Source of the DNA: Nitrospinota bacterium
GTDB lineage: Bacteria > Nitrospinota_A > UBA7883 > JACRGQ01
Direction: 5' to 3'
Assembly (NCBI GenBank): GCA_016200345.1
Contig: JACQEX010000040.1
Span: forward strand, 1 to 50,741
Length of the DNA stretch: 50,741 nucleotides
This document shows, piece after piece, positions 25,283 through 32,799 of this stretch. Below the pieces are notes generated by a model. It worked only from the letters and a program-made list of their open reading frames with translations, ran no database searches and had not been told where the DNA came from. Positions within the stretch are counted from its first letter, which is position 1, and each line of letters opens with the position of its first letter. The position numbers and the translations under genes are program-made.

Positions 25283-26719
25283 ATGAAGTACGAACCCGAA
25301 ATCGGCCTCGAGGTCCACGTCCAGCTGAACACCGCGTCCAAAATCTTTTGCGGGTGCTCCACAAAATTCGGCTCCGAGCCGAACTCCAACACATGCCCCA
25401 TATGCGTCGGGATGCCGGGGGTTCTGCCGGTGCTGAACAAGGACGTCGTCGCCAAGGCGATTAAGGCCGCCGTCGCCACCGACTGCGAGGTCGCCGAGAC
25501 GTCGCGCTGGGCTAGGAAAAATTACTTCTACCCCGACCTGCCGAAAGGCTACCAGATATCAATGTTCGACCAGCCGATAGCGACGAACGGAAAAATTGAC
25601 GTGGTCGTGGACGGCGTCGCAAAAACGCTCCGCATACACAGAATCCACATGGAGGAGGACGCCGGAAAGCTAATCCACGGGGAAAACCTGGGCGACCCGA
25701 ACCACAGCTTTGTGGACCTTAACCGCGCGGGGGTTCCGCTAATCGAAATCGTCAGCGAGGCGGACATGCGCTCCTCAGCAGAGGCGAAGGCCTACATGGA
25801 CAAGCTGAAGTCCATTTTGGAGTACCTCGAGGTTAGCGATTGCAACATGGAGGAGGGCTCCATGCGCGTGGACGCCAACGTCTCCATCCGCCCGGTGGGG
25901 CAGGAAAAATTCGGCGTTAAGGCCGAGGTTAAAAACATGAACTCATTCAAAAACATGCAAAAGGCGATTGACTACGAAATCGAACGCCAGACCGAAATAC
26001 TAGACGACGGCGGGCGGGTTTTGCAGGAGACGAGGCTTTGGGACGCAAATCGGGGCGTGACCGCCGCCATGCGAAGCAAGGAGGAGGCGCACGACTACCG
26101 ATATTTCCCGGAGCCGGACTTGGTTCCCCTGCTCGTCTCGCGGGAATGGGTCGCGGAGACGGTAAAAAGCCTGCCCGAACTTCCAAACGCCAAACAGATT
26201 CGGTTCGTCGCGGAATATTCCATCCCCGCGTACGACGCGGAGGTGCTGACGGCAGACAAGGCGCTGGCGGCGTATTTCGAGAAAACCGCCGCGCTCGGGG
26301 CCGACCCCAAGACGGCCTCCAACTGGATTATGACCGAGGTTCTGCGCGTGTTAAAGGAGCGCAACCTGGAGATAGGGGCCTCGCCCGTGACGCCGGAGAT
26401 GCTGGCGGAGCTTGTAAAGATGATGAAGGACGGGGCGATTTCCGGCAAAATCGCAAAGGACGTTTTCGCCGAAATGGAGGCGACCGGGAAAAATCCGGCG
26501 GCTATCGTCAAGGAAAAGGGGCTGTTGCAGATTTCCGACGAGTCCGAGATAGAAAAACAGATAGACGCTATTCTGGCGGCGAACCCCGAACAGGTGGCCG
26601 GCTACAAGGCGGGGAAAACGAAGCTCATCGGCTTTTTCGTGGGCGAGGTGATGAAGGCCACCAAGGGGAAGGCCAACCCGGGCCTTGTCAACAAACTCCT
26701 CGCCTCCAAACTCTCCTAA
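25283..26719 (+). CDS. gatB: Aspartyl/glutamyl-tRNA amidotransferase subunit B
   Basis: This 478-residue subunit of GatCAB binds misacylated Glu-tRNA(Gln)/Asp-tRNA(Asn) and phosphorylates the acyl group for amidation. The start at ATG 25283 gives the family N-terminus [10 protein letters not shown]. The zinc-binding CGCS...[11 protein letters not shown] follows, then the kinase-like cradle and a C-terminal helical YqeY-like tail. Length matches the family. gatA and gatC are not adjacent. There is no Shine-Dalgarno sequence; see the promoter entry just upstream. Confidence 0.96.
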   Translation: MKYEPEIGLEVHVQLNTASKIFCGCSTKFGSEPNSNTCPICVGMPGVLPVLNKDVVAKAIKAAVATDCEVAETSRWARKNYFYPDLPKGYQISMFDQPIATNGKIDVVVDGVAKTLRIHRIHMEEDAGKLIHGENLGDPNHSFVDLNRAGVPLIEIVSEADMRSSAEAKAYMDKLKSILEYLEVSDCNMEEGSMRVDANVSIRPVGQEKFGVKAEVKNMNSFKNMQKAIDYEIERQTEILDDGGRVLQETRLWDANRGVTAAMRSKEEAHDYRYFPEPDLVPLLVSREWVAETVKSLPELPNAKQIRFVAEYSIPAYDAEVLTADKALAAYFEKTAALGADPKTASNWIMTEVLRVLKERNLEIGASPVTPEMLAELVKMMKDGAISGKIAKDVFAEMEATGKNPAAIVKEKGLLQISDESEIEKQIDAILAANPEQVAGYKAGKTKLIGFFVGEVMKATKGKANPGLVNKLLASKLS

Positions 26720-26727
26720 AAATAATT

Positions 26728-26912
26728 CTCACGCGAAGGCGCGAAGAAAGAAAGGGAGAGAACGTGGTTTTTCCATCCCCCCCCTGACGGGGTAGAAAAA
26801 AAGGGTTAATTTTGTTCCGCCCTTTCCTTCCTCCCCTTACAAAGGGGAGGATTAAGGTGGGGTTGAAAAACCTTCTTTCTTATTCCTTCGCGTTTTCGCG
26901 CCTTCGCGTGAG
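26728..26912. repeat. 185-bp intergenic element with 18-bp perfect terminal inverted repeats
   Basis: CTCACGCGAAGGCGCGAA at 26728-26745 is exactly inverted at 26895-26912. The arms are built from the short unit CGCGAAG. Inside, GGTTTTTC pairs with GAAAAACC, and CCTCCCCTT with AAGGGGAGG near the middle, so the whole element folds into a long nested hairpin. No coding frame. Related elements lie at 27898-28070 and 30539-30652. Confidence 0.65.
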
Positions 26913-26935
26913 CCGAACTTTTTCAAATAATGGGT

Positions 26936-26941
26936 TATAAT
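26936..26941 (+). promoter_or_regulatory. Perfect -10 box six bases before the HDAC-family ATG
   Basis: TATAAT at 26936-26941 is followed after CCGCCG by the ATG at 26948. No good -35 and no ribosome site are seen. This again would give a leaderless transcript. An upstream in-frame ATG at 26930 would lie within the promoter. Confidence 0.4.
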
Positions 26942-26947
26942 CCGCCG

Positions 26948-27871
26948 ATGGGGGTTTTGTTTTATTATTCGCCGTTGTATCTACAGCACCATACGGGCGA
27001 CCACCCGGAATGCCCGGCAAGGCTCGCGGCCATAACGAGCGAGGTCGAAAAAATCATCCCGCGTGAAAAATGGGTCGAGCCGCCCGATGCGACGGTGGAG
27101 CAAATCGAGGCCGTGCACGATCTGCTCCACATCTCCGACATCAGGGAGGCCTGCCTCTCCGGAAACATGGCATTGGACGGCGACACCCCCATTTCCGTAA
27201 AAAGTTACGAGTCAGCCGTGAGCGCCGTCGGGGCTGGTATAGCCGCCGTGGAGGCTGTTTGGGCCGGGAAGACAAAACGCGCCTTCTGCGCCGTCAGGCC
27301 GCCGGGACACCATGCGGAACGGGACAAGGCCATGGGCTTTTGCCTTTTCAACAACGTGGCGATTGCGGCCAAGCACGTGCTTTCCCTGGGGGCGAAAAGG
27401 GTGGCGATTGTGGATTGGGACGTCCACCACGGAAACGGCACCCAACAGGCGTTTTATGATGACCCTACGGTGCTTTACATTTCGATGCACGGCAACGCCA
27501 TTTATCCCGGCACAGGACACGCCGACGAAACGGGCGCCGGAGCGGGGATAGGGTTCACGGTCAACTACCCGCTTTACGCCAACAGCGGCGACGCGGTTTA
27601 TCTGCGCCAGTTCAAAGAAGGCGTCGTGCCGCGCGTCAAGAAGTTCGCGCCGGACATTTTGCTGATATCGGCGGGCTTCGACGCGCACGCGGAAGACCCC
27701 ATAGGTTGCATGGAGGTTACGGACAAGGGGTTCGAGGAGATGACGCGCCTTTTGGCGGAATGCGCCGACGAGATTTGCGGCGGGAAAATCGTCTCGTTCT
27801 TGGAGGGGGGTTACAACTTGGAGACGCTCGGCGCCACCGCATCGGCCCACATCCGAAAATTAATGGAATAA
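26948..27871 (+). CDS. Histone deacetylase/acetoin utilisation (AcuC/HDAC class II) family zinc deacetylase
   Basis: This 307-residue protein belongs to the arginase-deacetylase fold used on acetyl-lysine, acetylpolyamines or similar amides. It has the charge-relay pair HH121-122 in RPPGHHAE, zinc ligands Asp158 and His160 in [11 protein letters not shown], a third Asp in [11 protein letters not shown], and EGGYN near the end. The start at ATG 26948 gives the usual N-terminal [17 protein letters not shown]. The substrate cannot be read from sequence. The convergent neighbour is a macro-domain protein, so both may act on acetyl or ADP-ribosyl groups (inference). Confidence 0.92.
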   Translation: MGVLFYYSPLYLQHHTGDHPECPARLAAITSEVEKIIPREKWVEPPDATVEQIEAVHDLLHISDIREACLSGNMALDGDTPISVKSYESAVSAVGAGIAAVEAVWAGKTKRAFCAVRPPGHHAERDKAMGFCLFNNVAIAAKHVLSLGAKRVAIVDWDVHHGNGTQQAFYDDPTVLYISMHGNAIYPGTGHADETGAGAGIGFTVNYPLYANSGDAVYLRQFKEGVVPRVKKFAPDILLISAGFDAHAEDPIGCMEVTDKGFEEMTRLLAECADEICGGKIVSFLEGGYNLETLGATASAHIRKLME

Positions 27872-27897
27872 ACACAACCGCCTAATAATTAAGAGGG

Positions 27898-28070
27898 CTC
27901 ACGCGAAGTCGCGAAGGGCGCGAAAAAAAACGGGCAAAAACTCACCACGAAAAAGCACGAAATGGTAACTGGATAGAAAATTGGGCCGCCGTCGCGGGGG
28001 GAGTTTTACGTATTCCCTGCGTCAGCAGGGCAACGCTTCCCTCTTTCGTGTATTTTCGTGTTTTTCGTGG
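27898..28070. repeat. Intergenic element of inverted CACGAAAA units with CGCGAAG tandem arm
   Basis: The left part starts with CTCACGCGAAG followed by two more GCGAAG-like units, then CCACGAAAAAGCACGAAA (27944-27961). The right end reads TTTCGTGTATTTTCGTG, then TTTTTCGTGG, the inverse of the CACGAAAA units with slips. It fills the 199-base gap between the convergent HDAC and macro genes. It shares the CTCACGCGAAG start with the element at 26728. It could also act as a bidirectional terminator. Confidence 0.5.
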
Positions 28071-28607
28071 TTAGGATGTTTTAAGTTTTTCGAGGGCTGA
28101 TTTGTACGCGTCGAAGGCCGTCTGCGAAAATAGGACGAATCGCACGTTGTTCGGGCGTCCGTGCGAGAGTAAAAATTCCGCCACGGTTTTTAGGGCGACG
28201 TCCGCCGCCTCTTGCAACGGGTATCCGTACGCCCCGGTGCTGATGGATGGGAAAGAGACGCTTTTCAATTCGTGTTTAATCGCCAAGGCCATACTGCTTT
28301 TGTATGCGTTGGCAAGGAGTTTCGGTTCGTTTTGGAGTCCGTCCTCGTAAATCGGCCCGACGGTGTGGATCACATATTTTGCCTTTAGTCGGCCGCCGGT
28401 GGTGATGACGGCGGTTCCTGTGGGACAGCCGCCGATTTTTCGGCACTCTTCCATTATTTGGGGGCCGCCCGCTCGGTGGATGGCGCCGTCCACGCCACTA
28501 CCGCCCGCGAGGGCGGAGTTGGCGGCGTTTACTATCGCGTCCGATGTCTCGTCGGTTATGTCGCCTATGGCAAGCTCCACGAAGGCCCCGTTGATTTCCA
28601 GCCGCAT
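28071..28607 (-). CDS. Macro-domain protein, O-acetyl-ADP-ribose deacetylase-like
   Basis: This 178-residue single macro domain resembles YmdB/MacroD enzymes that remove acetyl from O-acetyl-ADP-ribose or mono-ADP-ribose from proteins. The core GDITDETSDAIVNAANS (from residue 15), the loop GGSGVDGAIHRAGG, the strand AKYVIHTVGPIY and the phosphate loop SISTGAYGYPLQEAA are all present. The ATG at 28607 has no clear ribosome site. It lies 31 bases after the rpsT stop on the same strand, so it may be co-transcribed with it. Confidence 0.93.
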   Translation of the reverse strand: MRLEINGAFVELAIGDITDETSDAIVNAANSALAGGSGVDGAIHRAGGPQIMEECRKIGGCPTGTAVITTGGRLKAKYVIHTVGPIYEDGLQNEPKLLANAYKSSMALAIKHELKSVSFPSISTGAYGYPLQEAADVALKTVAEFLLSHGRPNNVRFVLFSQTAFDAYKSALEKLKTS

Positions 28608-28638
28608 GATTTTAGCGACGGTAAAAAAAAGGGGTCGT

Positions 28639-28902
28639 TTAGGCCAGCGCGGCGACTTTTTTTGCTATGCGCGAAATTTTGCGGGCCGCGGTGTTTCGGT
28701 GCAATATCCCCTTGGAGCAGACGGAGTCAATGGTCTCCTGCGCGTCCTTAAGGGATTTCGCCGCGTTCGCCTTGTCGCCTGACGCGATGGTCGCGAGGGC
28801 CTTTTTCGTGATGGTGGCCACGGCGTGTTTTGCGCTGACGTTTCTCGCGTGGCGTTTGACGTCCTGTTTCGATGCCTTTACTGGCGATTTATGCTTTCTC
28901 AA
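28639..28902 (-). CDS. rpsT: 30S ribosomal protein S20
   Basis: This 87-residue, very basic, helical protein binds 16S rRNA in the 30S body. The start is TTG 28902 behind GGAGG, giving MRKHKSPVKASKQDVKRHARN, with the ending RNTAARKISRIAKKVAAL typical of S20. A non-ATG start is a known feature of rpsT in other bacteria and may limit its expression. A strong promoter lies upstream at 28975-29002. Confidence 0.95.
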   Translation of the reverse strand: MRKHKSPVKASKQDVKRHARNVSAKHAVATITKKALATIASGDKANAAKSLKDAQETIDSVCSKGILHRNTAARKISRIAKKVAALA

Positions 28903-28974
28903 AATTACTCCTCCGTTAAATTAACAACCATGCGCCGGGCCTTCCGGGCGGACGCATACAAAAGTAAAACGGTA

Positions 28975-29002
28975 ATTTTAACCTAATTTCGCCGAATGTC
29001 AA
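28975..29002 (-). promoter_or_regulatory. Sigma-70 promoter for rpsT
   Basis: Reading the minus strand, TTGACA (28997-29002) is followed after 16 bases by TAAAAT (28975-28980). The predicted start near 28968 leaves a leader of about 65 bases containing a GC-rich inverted stretch (GCCCGGAAGGCCCGGC). Confidence 0.75.
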
Positions 29003-29092
29003 ACCCAATGCGCCTTAAGCCAATGGGGGGCGGGGTATGCTAGGATTAGCCGGGTGGGTGGGTGTTTGTTTGTCAATTAAGGGGTGTTAATA

Positions 29093-29641
29093 ATGCTTGT
29101 AAATTTGTTTGTCGGGCGCAAGGCGCCGGGATTTGACCTCCCCGGAGTTTCCGGCAAAAACGTCTCCCTTGCCGAGTTTGTCGGCGCACAAAAGGCGATA
29201 ATAGTCGTTTTTACCTGCAACCACTGCCCCTACTCGATTGCCTACGAGGAGAGGCTGGACAAAATGCAGTCCGCATACGCCCCAAAAGGCGTGGCCGTAA
29301 TTCGCATAAATCCGGACGACCAGTCGGCCCATCCCGAGGACTCGCTTGACGAGATGAAAAAGAGGGCCGTCGGCAAGGGGGCCGGATTTGTCTATCTCCG
29401 CGACGAAAAGGGTGCGGCGGCCGGCGCGTACGGCGTAAAAACCCTGCCGGAGGTTTTTCTATTGGACGGCGCGGGGGTCGTTCGCTACGCCGGTCGGATT
29501 GACGACTGCTGGCAGACTCACAGAAGGGTGCGTCGGCACGATTTGAGGGAGGCGTTGGAGGACGTCTTGCACGGCAGGGACGTGGCGGTGAAGGTCACAA
29601 AACCGTCCGGGTGCGCCTTAAAAATTTCCGGAACCGACTGA
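29093..29641 (+). CDS. Thioredoxin-fold peroxiredoxin/AhpC-TSA-like protein
   Basis: This 182-residue protein has the redoxin fold: GRKAPGFDLPGVSGKNVSL at the N-terminus, a CxxC-type active site in FTCNHCPYS near residue 42, a GVAVIRINPDD strand and the cis-proline region KTLPEVFLLD near 123. Homologues are annotated as thioredoxin family or alkyl hydroperoxide reductase-like. No signal peptide, so it is cytosolic. The ATG at 29093 (AAGGGG upstream) is chosen over an in-frame GTG at 29084. Its stop overlaps the next gene start. Confidence 0.85.
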   Translation: MLVNLFVGRKAPGFDLPGVSGKNVSLAEFVGAQKAIIVVFTCNHCPYSIAYEERLDKMQSAYAPKGVAVIRINPDDQSAHPEDSLDEMKKRAVGKGAGFVYLRDEKGAAAGAYGVKTLPEVFLLDGAGVVRYAGRIDDCWQTHRRVRRHDLREALEDVLHGRDVAVKVTKPSGCALKISGTD

Positions 29642-30513
29642 TGAAAAAGGCGATTAGTTTTTTTTTAAGCCACCTCCAGGTCGGGAAAAACTACTCCCCC
29701 CACACGGTTAAAAACTACGAGGGCGACCTGGGGCAGTTTGCGGCGTATGCGCTTGCCAGGGGCGTTGCAAGCCCGGACGACCCGGCTCTTTCAACGGCGA
29801 TGATTCGAGGGTTTGCGGCGGAACTTCACAGGCAAAAAAGCGCCCCGGCCACAATCGAGCGCAAAATCTGCGCGTTGAGAAGTTTTTTTAAATTCCAGGT
29901 CCGCGAGGGGTTTTTGACAAAAAATCCGGCCCTCATGGTCGCCACGCCAAAAAAACCGAAGCTGAGGCCGCGCGTTTTGGACGTGGACGAGGCCAAGGCG
30001 CTTGTGGAGTCCCCGGCCCCGGAACAAAAACGGAACCGCGCGATACTGGAGCTTTTTTACGGGTGCGGGATTCGCATAAGCGAACTGCACGGGCTGGATA
30101 GGGACGACTTTGACGAAAAGTCCCGCACGGTGCGGGTTATGGGAAAAGGGGCGAAGGAGCGCGTGGTGCCCGTCGGCAAAAAGGCGTTCGAGGCTCTGAC
30201 GGGTCATCTTTCGGAGCCTGGCGGCTTTTCGCCCCATATGTTTCCCTCTAAAAAAGGGAGGCTTGGCGTGCGGGCGATTTACAACGTGGTGGTGAAGTTC
30301 GCGCGCAAGGCCGGGGTCTCCGCCGGGGTTTCGCCGCACACTCTTCGCCACACGTTTGCCACGCATATGCTAAACGGCGGGGCCGACCTGCGAGTGATAC
30401 AGGAGTTGCTGGGGCACGCATCTTTGGCCACCACGGAAAAATACACCCATCTGGGGATGGAACATCTGATGAAGGTCTACGACGCCGCCCATCCCCACGC
30501 CCGCCGAAAATAG
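29641..30513 (+). CDS. XerC/XerD-like tyrosine recombinase
   Basis: This 290-residue protein has the N-terminal SAM-like core-binding domain (YSPHTVKNYEGDLGQF) and a C-terminal catalytic domain with Arg in GCGIRISELHGL, Lys in GKGAKERVVP, HTLRHTFATH (His and Arg), His in LLGHASLATTEKY and the Tyr nucleophile in the YTHLGMEHL region. Length and motifs fit XerC, which resolves chromosome dimers at dif with FtsK. No phage or integron genes are nearby, so a housekeeping role is likely. It overlaps the preceding gene by one base. Confidence 0.93.
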   Translation: MKKAISFFLSHLQVGKNYSPHTVKNYEGDLGQFAAYALARGVASPDDPALSTAMIRGFAAELHRQKSAPATIERKICALRSFFKFQVREGFLTKNPALMVATPKKPKLRPRVLDVDEAKALVESPAPEQKRNRAILELFYGCGIRISELHGLDRDDFDEKSRTVRVMGKGAKERVVPVGKKAFEALTGHLSEPGGFSPHMFPSKKGRLGVRAIYNVVVKFARKAGVSAGVSPHTLRHTFATHMLNGGADLRVIQELLGHASLATTEKYTHLGMEHLMKVYDAAHPHARRK

Positions 30514-30538
30514 CAAACCGCCAAAAGGTTAGACTAAA

Positions 30539-30652
30539 CACAGAGACACGGAGGCACAGAGAGTGTGGTGCAGTTTCCTTTTCCCCTCCCCCTTGACGGG
30601 GGAGGGTCGGGGAGGGGGTGCCAAACCCGTTCTTCCTCTCCGTGTCTCTGTG
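30539..30652. repeat. Intergenic element with 15-bp inverted CACAGAGACACGGAG arms
   Basis: CACAGAGACACGGAG (30539-30553) is perfectly inverted at 30638-30652, and both arms continue in further CACAGAG-like units. The middle holds CCCCTCCCCC-TTGAC-GGGGGAGGG, a second hairpin. The C-run, TGACGGGG core also occurs in the element at 26728. It lies between the convergent recombinase and J-domain genes. Confidence 0.6.
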
Positions 30653-30670
30653 CCTCTGTGGTTGACTGTC

Positions 30671-31096
30671 TCAGATGTTCGTGATCTTGGTCTTGAGGCC
30701 GGTTCCTTTGCATTCGGCGCAAACGATTTTGGCGCCCGGCGTGTCCAACAGTTTGCCCGTTCCCCCGCAGGTCTCGCACCGTTTGTTTCCCACGGCGACT
30801 TTGGGCCTTTGGAAGAGGTGGTAGTCCGGCGCCCAGATTTTGTCCCTGCTCAACCTAATTTTTACGAACGAGAGGTCATGGTGCGTAGCTTTTTTCGGCG
30901 CCGGTTTTTTTACGACGACTTTTTTTGGGGTGCCCCTCATCAGCTCCCTGTACGCCTCGCTTACGGCGATAAACGCCTCCGCGCCCCCCTTGTTCCTGTC
31001 CGGGTGGTATTTAAGGGCGTATTTTTTATATGCGCTTTTTATCTCCGCCTTGGACGCGTTTTTCGGGAGCCGAAGAACCTTGAAACAGGAGGGGGA
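30671..31096 (-). CDS. J-domain protein with DnaJ-type zinc motifs, no recognisable start codon
   Basis: The frame encodes a complete J domain ([20 protein letters not shown], then [13 protein letters not shown] with the HPD motif), a Lys/Pro linker, and two CxxCxGxG motifs (CETCGGTG and CAECKGTG) as in the DnaJ zinc finger. J proteins stimulate DnaK ATPase. The first in-frame ATG (30940) lies after the J domain. Upstream the frame contains only TCC CCC TCC TGT TTC before the TAA that ends the heptosyltransferase gene, in the same frame, so no ATG, GTG or TTG is available. Either a base error removed the start, an unusual start is used, or translation depends on the upstream gene. Length is about 136-141 residues. 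Confidence 0.65.
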   Translation of the reverse strand, partial: SPSCFKVLRLPKNASKAEIKSAYKKYALKYHPDRNKGGAEAFIAVSEAYRELMRGTPKKVVVKKPAPKKATHHDLSFVKIRLSRDKIWAPDYHLFQRPKVAVGNKRCETCGGTGKLLDTPGAKIVCAECKGTGLKTKITNI

Positions 31097-32185
31097 TTAG
31101 TTTAATTTGGGGATTTTCGCCATGAGCGAGGTCACGGCGTTTTTAATATCCTCCACCGGTATGCGGTTCATGCAATGGTTCCCTCCGTAAGGGCATTGCA
31201 CCTTGTATTGCGAACAGGGCATGCACTCCATCCGCGCGGTGCGTAGCACCACGGCGTCGGTTCCCCACGGTGCCCAAACCTCCGGGTCTCCGGGGCCGAA
31301 AAAAACGACCACGGGTTTTTTCAGGGCCGCCGCCATGTGCACAGGGCCGCTGTCGTTTCCCATAAACATGTCTCCCGCCTCCAGCAGGGCCGCGAACTGC
31401 CCCAGCGTGAACCCAATCGCCACCGGCCTCTCCCTTCCGGCGATTTCCTGCATCTGTTTTATGAAGTCCCTTTCCGCCTCCGTCCCGGCTAGCACGGTTT
31501 TAATTATTGTCTCGTTACAGAGCCAGCGGAGAACCTCCCCCATTTTTTCCACCGGAAGGCGGCGAATGTCCGGCGACGCGCCGGGGTGGATGACCATTAC
31601 CGTCTCCCCCGGCAAAACGCCGTTTCGGGCCAGAAAATCACTGGCGAATTTCCTGTCCTCGTCGCGGCAGGTTAGAAACAGATTTTTCTCGACCGGTTCC
31701 GCCGGGTCAAGCGGGCTTAGGATTTTCACCATGTTGTTCACGGAGTGCGAATCGTTGGGCCTTGTTTTTCCGTCGTCGAACGGGGAGTGGATGTTGTAGA
31801 AAAGGCGGTTCCGGAACCTGAACGGATAGCCGAGCCTGTATCTTGCCCCGGAGAGCCACGCAAGCATGGCGCTACGCGGTCCGCAGTGCAAATCAACGAC
31901 CATGTCGTATTTTTCCGCGCGGATTCTAAGTATGAAGCGCAGTTCCCGCAAAAGTGATTTTATTTTTCCCTCCCCCTTCGACCCACGGCTGAAAGGGATG
32001 GAGCGGTCAATGTTCGGATTTTTGTAGAAAAGACTTTCAAAGGCCTCGTCCACCACGAAATCAATCCTTGCGCCCGGGAACGTGGCCCGTATCGTCTCGA
32101 GCGCCGGGTTGCACAACACCAAATCGCCTATCGAGCGGTATCGAAGAACGAGGATTTTTTTGACCGACTTTTTGTCGAACTTCAT
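31097..32185 (-). CDS. GT9-family (ADP-heptose:LPS) heptosyltransferase
   Basis: This 362-residue glycosyltransferase is of the WaaC/WaaF/GT9 family, which adds heptose to lipopolysaccharide. Visible are the N-terminal KILVLRYRSIGDLVLCNPAL, the C-terminal donor-site region VIHPGASPDIRRLP, GNDSGPVHMAAA and FGPGDPEVWAPWG, and a CxxC...C stretch (ECMPCSQYKVQCPYGGNHC) seen in many members. A TTG at 32236 is in frame, but ATG 32185 is chosen because a promoter lies between. Donor and acceptor are not known. Other GDP-heptose genes lie at 48.9-50.7 kb. Confidence 0.92.
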   Translation of the reverse strand: MKFDKKSVKKILVLRYRSIGDLVLCNPALETIRATFPGARIDFVVDEAFESLFYKNPNIDRSIPFSRGSKGEGKIKSLLRELRFILRIRAEKYDMVVDLHCGPRSAMLAWLSGARYRLGYPFRFRNRLFYNIHSPFDDGKTRPNDSHSVNNMVKILSPLDPAEPVEKNLFLTCRDEDRKFASDFLARNGVLPGETVMVIHPGASPDIRRLPVEKMGEVLRWLCNETIIKTVLAGTEAERDFIKQMQEIAGRERPVAIGFTLGQFAALLEAGDMFMGNDSGPVHMAAALKKPVVVFFGPGDPEVWAPWGTDAVVLRTARMECMPCSQYKVQCPYGGNHCMNRIPVEDIKNAVTSLMAKIPKLN

Positions 32186-32206
32186 CGCGTCTGTTCCATA
32201 AGTGGA

Positions 32207-32236
32207 ATGATATGTGTCCCGGATCGGTATAGTCAA
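32207..32236 (-). promoter_or_regulatory. Sigma-70-like promoter for the heptosyltransferase
   Basis: On the minus strand TTGACT (32231-32236) and TATCAT (32207-32212) are 18 bases apart. The predicted transcript begins about 15 bases before ATG 32185. It would give this gene its own start apart from the upstream sugar cluster. Confidence 0.6.
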
Positions 32237-32272
32237 GAACTCAGTACGGGGGCGTTCGTCGCCGCGTCAAGA

Positions 32273-32779
32273 TTATGCGTTGTCCAATTTGGGTTTGATT
32301 CCATTCTCCATCCTTTTCATGCCATTCATATTAAGTCCCATTTTTTTGAGAGTGTTTTGAACGGATGGATGAAAAACTTCAGAAATATGGTCTGTCCACA
32401 TGTGGTCCGAATGGTCGTCGTCAAGAATGATTTCCATCCCGATTTTTGCCTCCAATTCCACGACGACATTAATTGTATGGACGTCAAATTTCATGTCGTG
32501 TTCTTTTGCAAAATATGTCTCTTCAATCCCCAAAATCCGCGCAAATCCGCAGTGCAATCCCAATTCCTCCGTCGCCTTTCTAATCGCGGAGTCTTGAATG
32601 GTTTCTCCCTTGAAAATTCTCCCCCCTGGAAACCACCATTGATTCAGCGCCGGGGATTTTTTTCGCTTCACCAGCAATGCTTTGCCGCCTTGCATAATCA
32701 CCAAATCAACGCAGATTATGGGCATTGATTCCAATATTTGGTCGTAAAGGCTTTTCTCTATTTTTGCCCGGGCGGTCAT
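32273..32779 (-). CDS. Nudix hydrolase, GDP-mannose mannosyl hydrolase (Gmm)-like
   Basis: This 168-residue Nudix protein has FPGGRIFKGETIQDSAIRKA followed by TEELG. The usual RE pair of the Nudix box reads RK, a change also found in Gmm, which hydrolyses GDP-mannose or GDP-fucose by an altered Nudix site. The context IICVDLVI...LLVKRKKSPALNQWWFPGGRI is very Gmm-like. ATG 32779 is preferred to a TTG at 32797 adjoining the previous stop; neither has a strong ribosome site. Its place next to a ColD-like enzyme supports a GDP-mannose-derived pathway. Confidence 0.88.
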   Translation of the reverse strand: MTARAKIEKSLYDQILESMPIICVDLVIMQGGKALLVKRKKSPALNQWWFPGGRIFKGETIQDSAIRKATEELGLHCGFARILGIEETYFAKEHDMKFDVHTINVVVELEAKIGMEIILDDDHSDHMWTDHISEVFHPSVQNTLKKMGLNMNGMKRMENGIKPKLDNA

Positions 32780-32799
32780 TTTAAAGAATAAAGACAATC

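Noticed and set aside
29641-30513. Phage or island integrase
   Set aside because: Motifs and length fit XerC/XerD, and no phage, tRNA-site or mobile genes are nearby.
26728-30652. CRISPR array
   Set aside because: The repeats are few, inverted and of variable unit length; there are no regular direct repeats with unique spacers and no cas genes.
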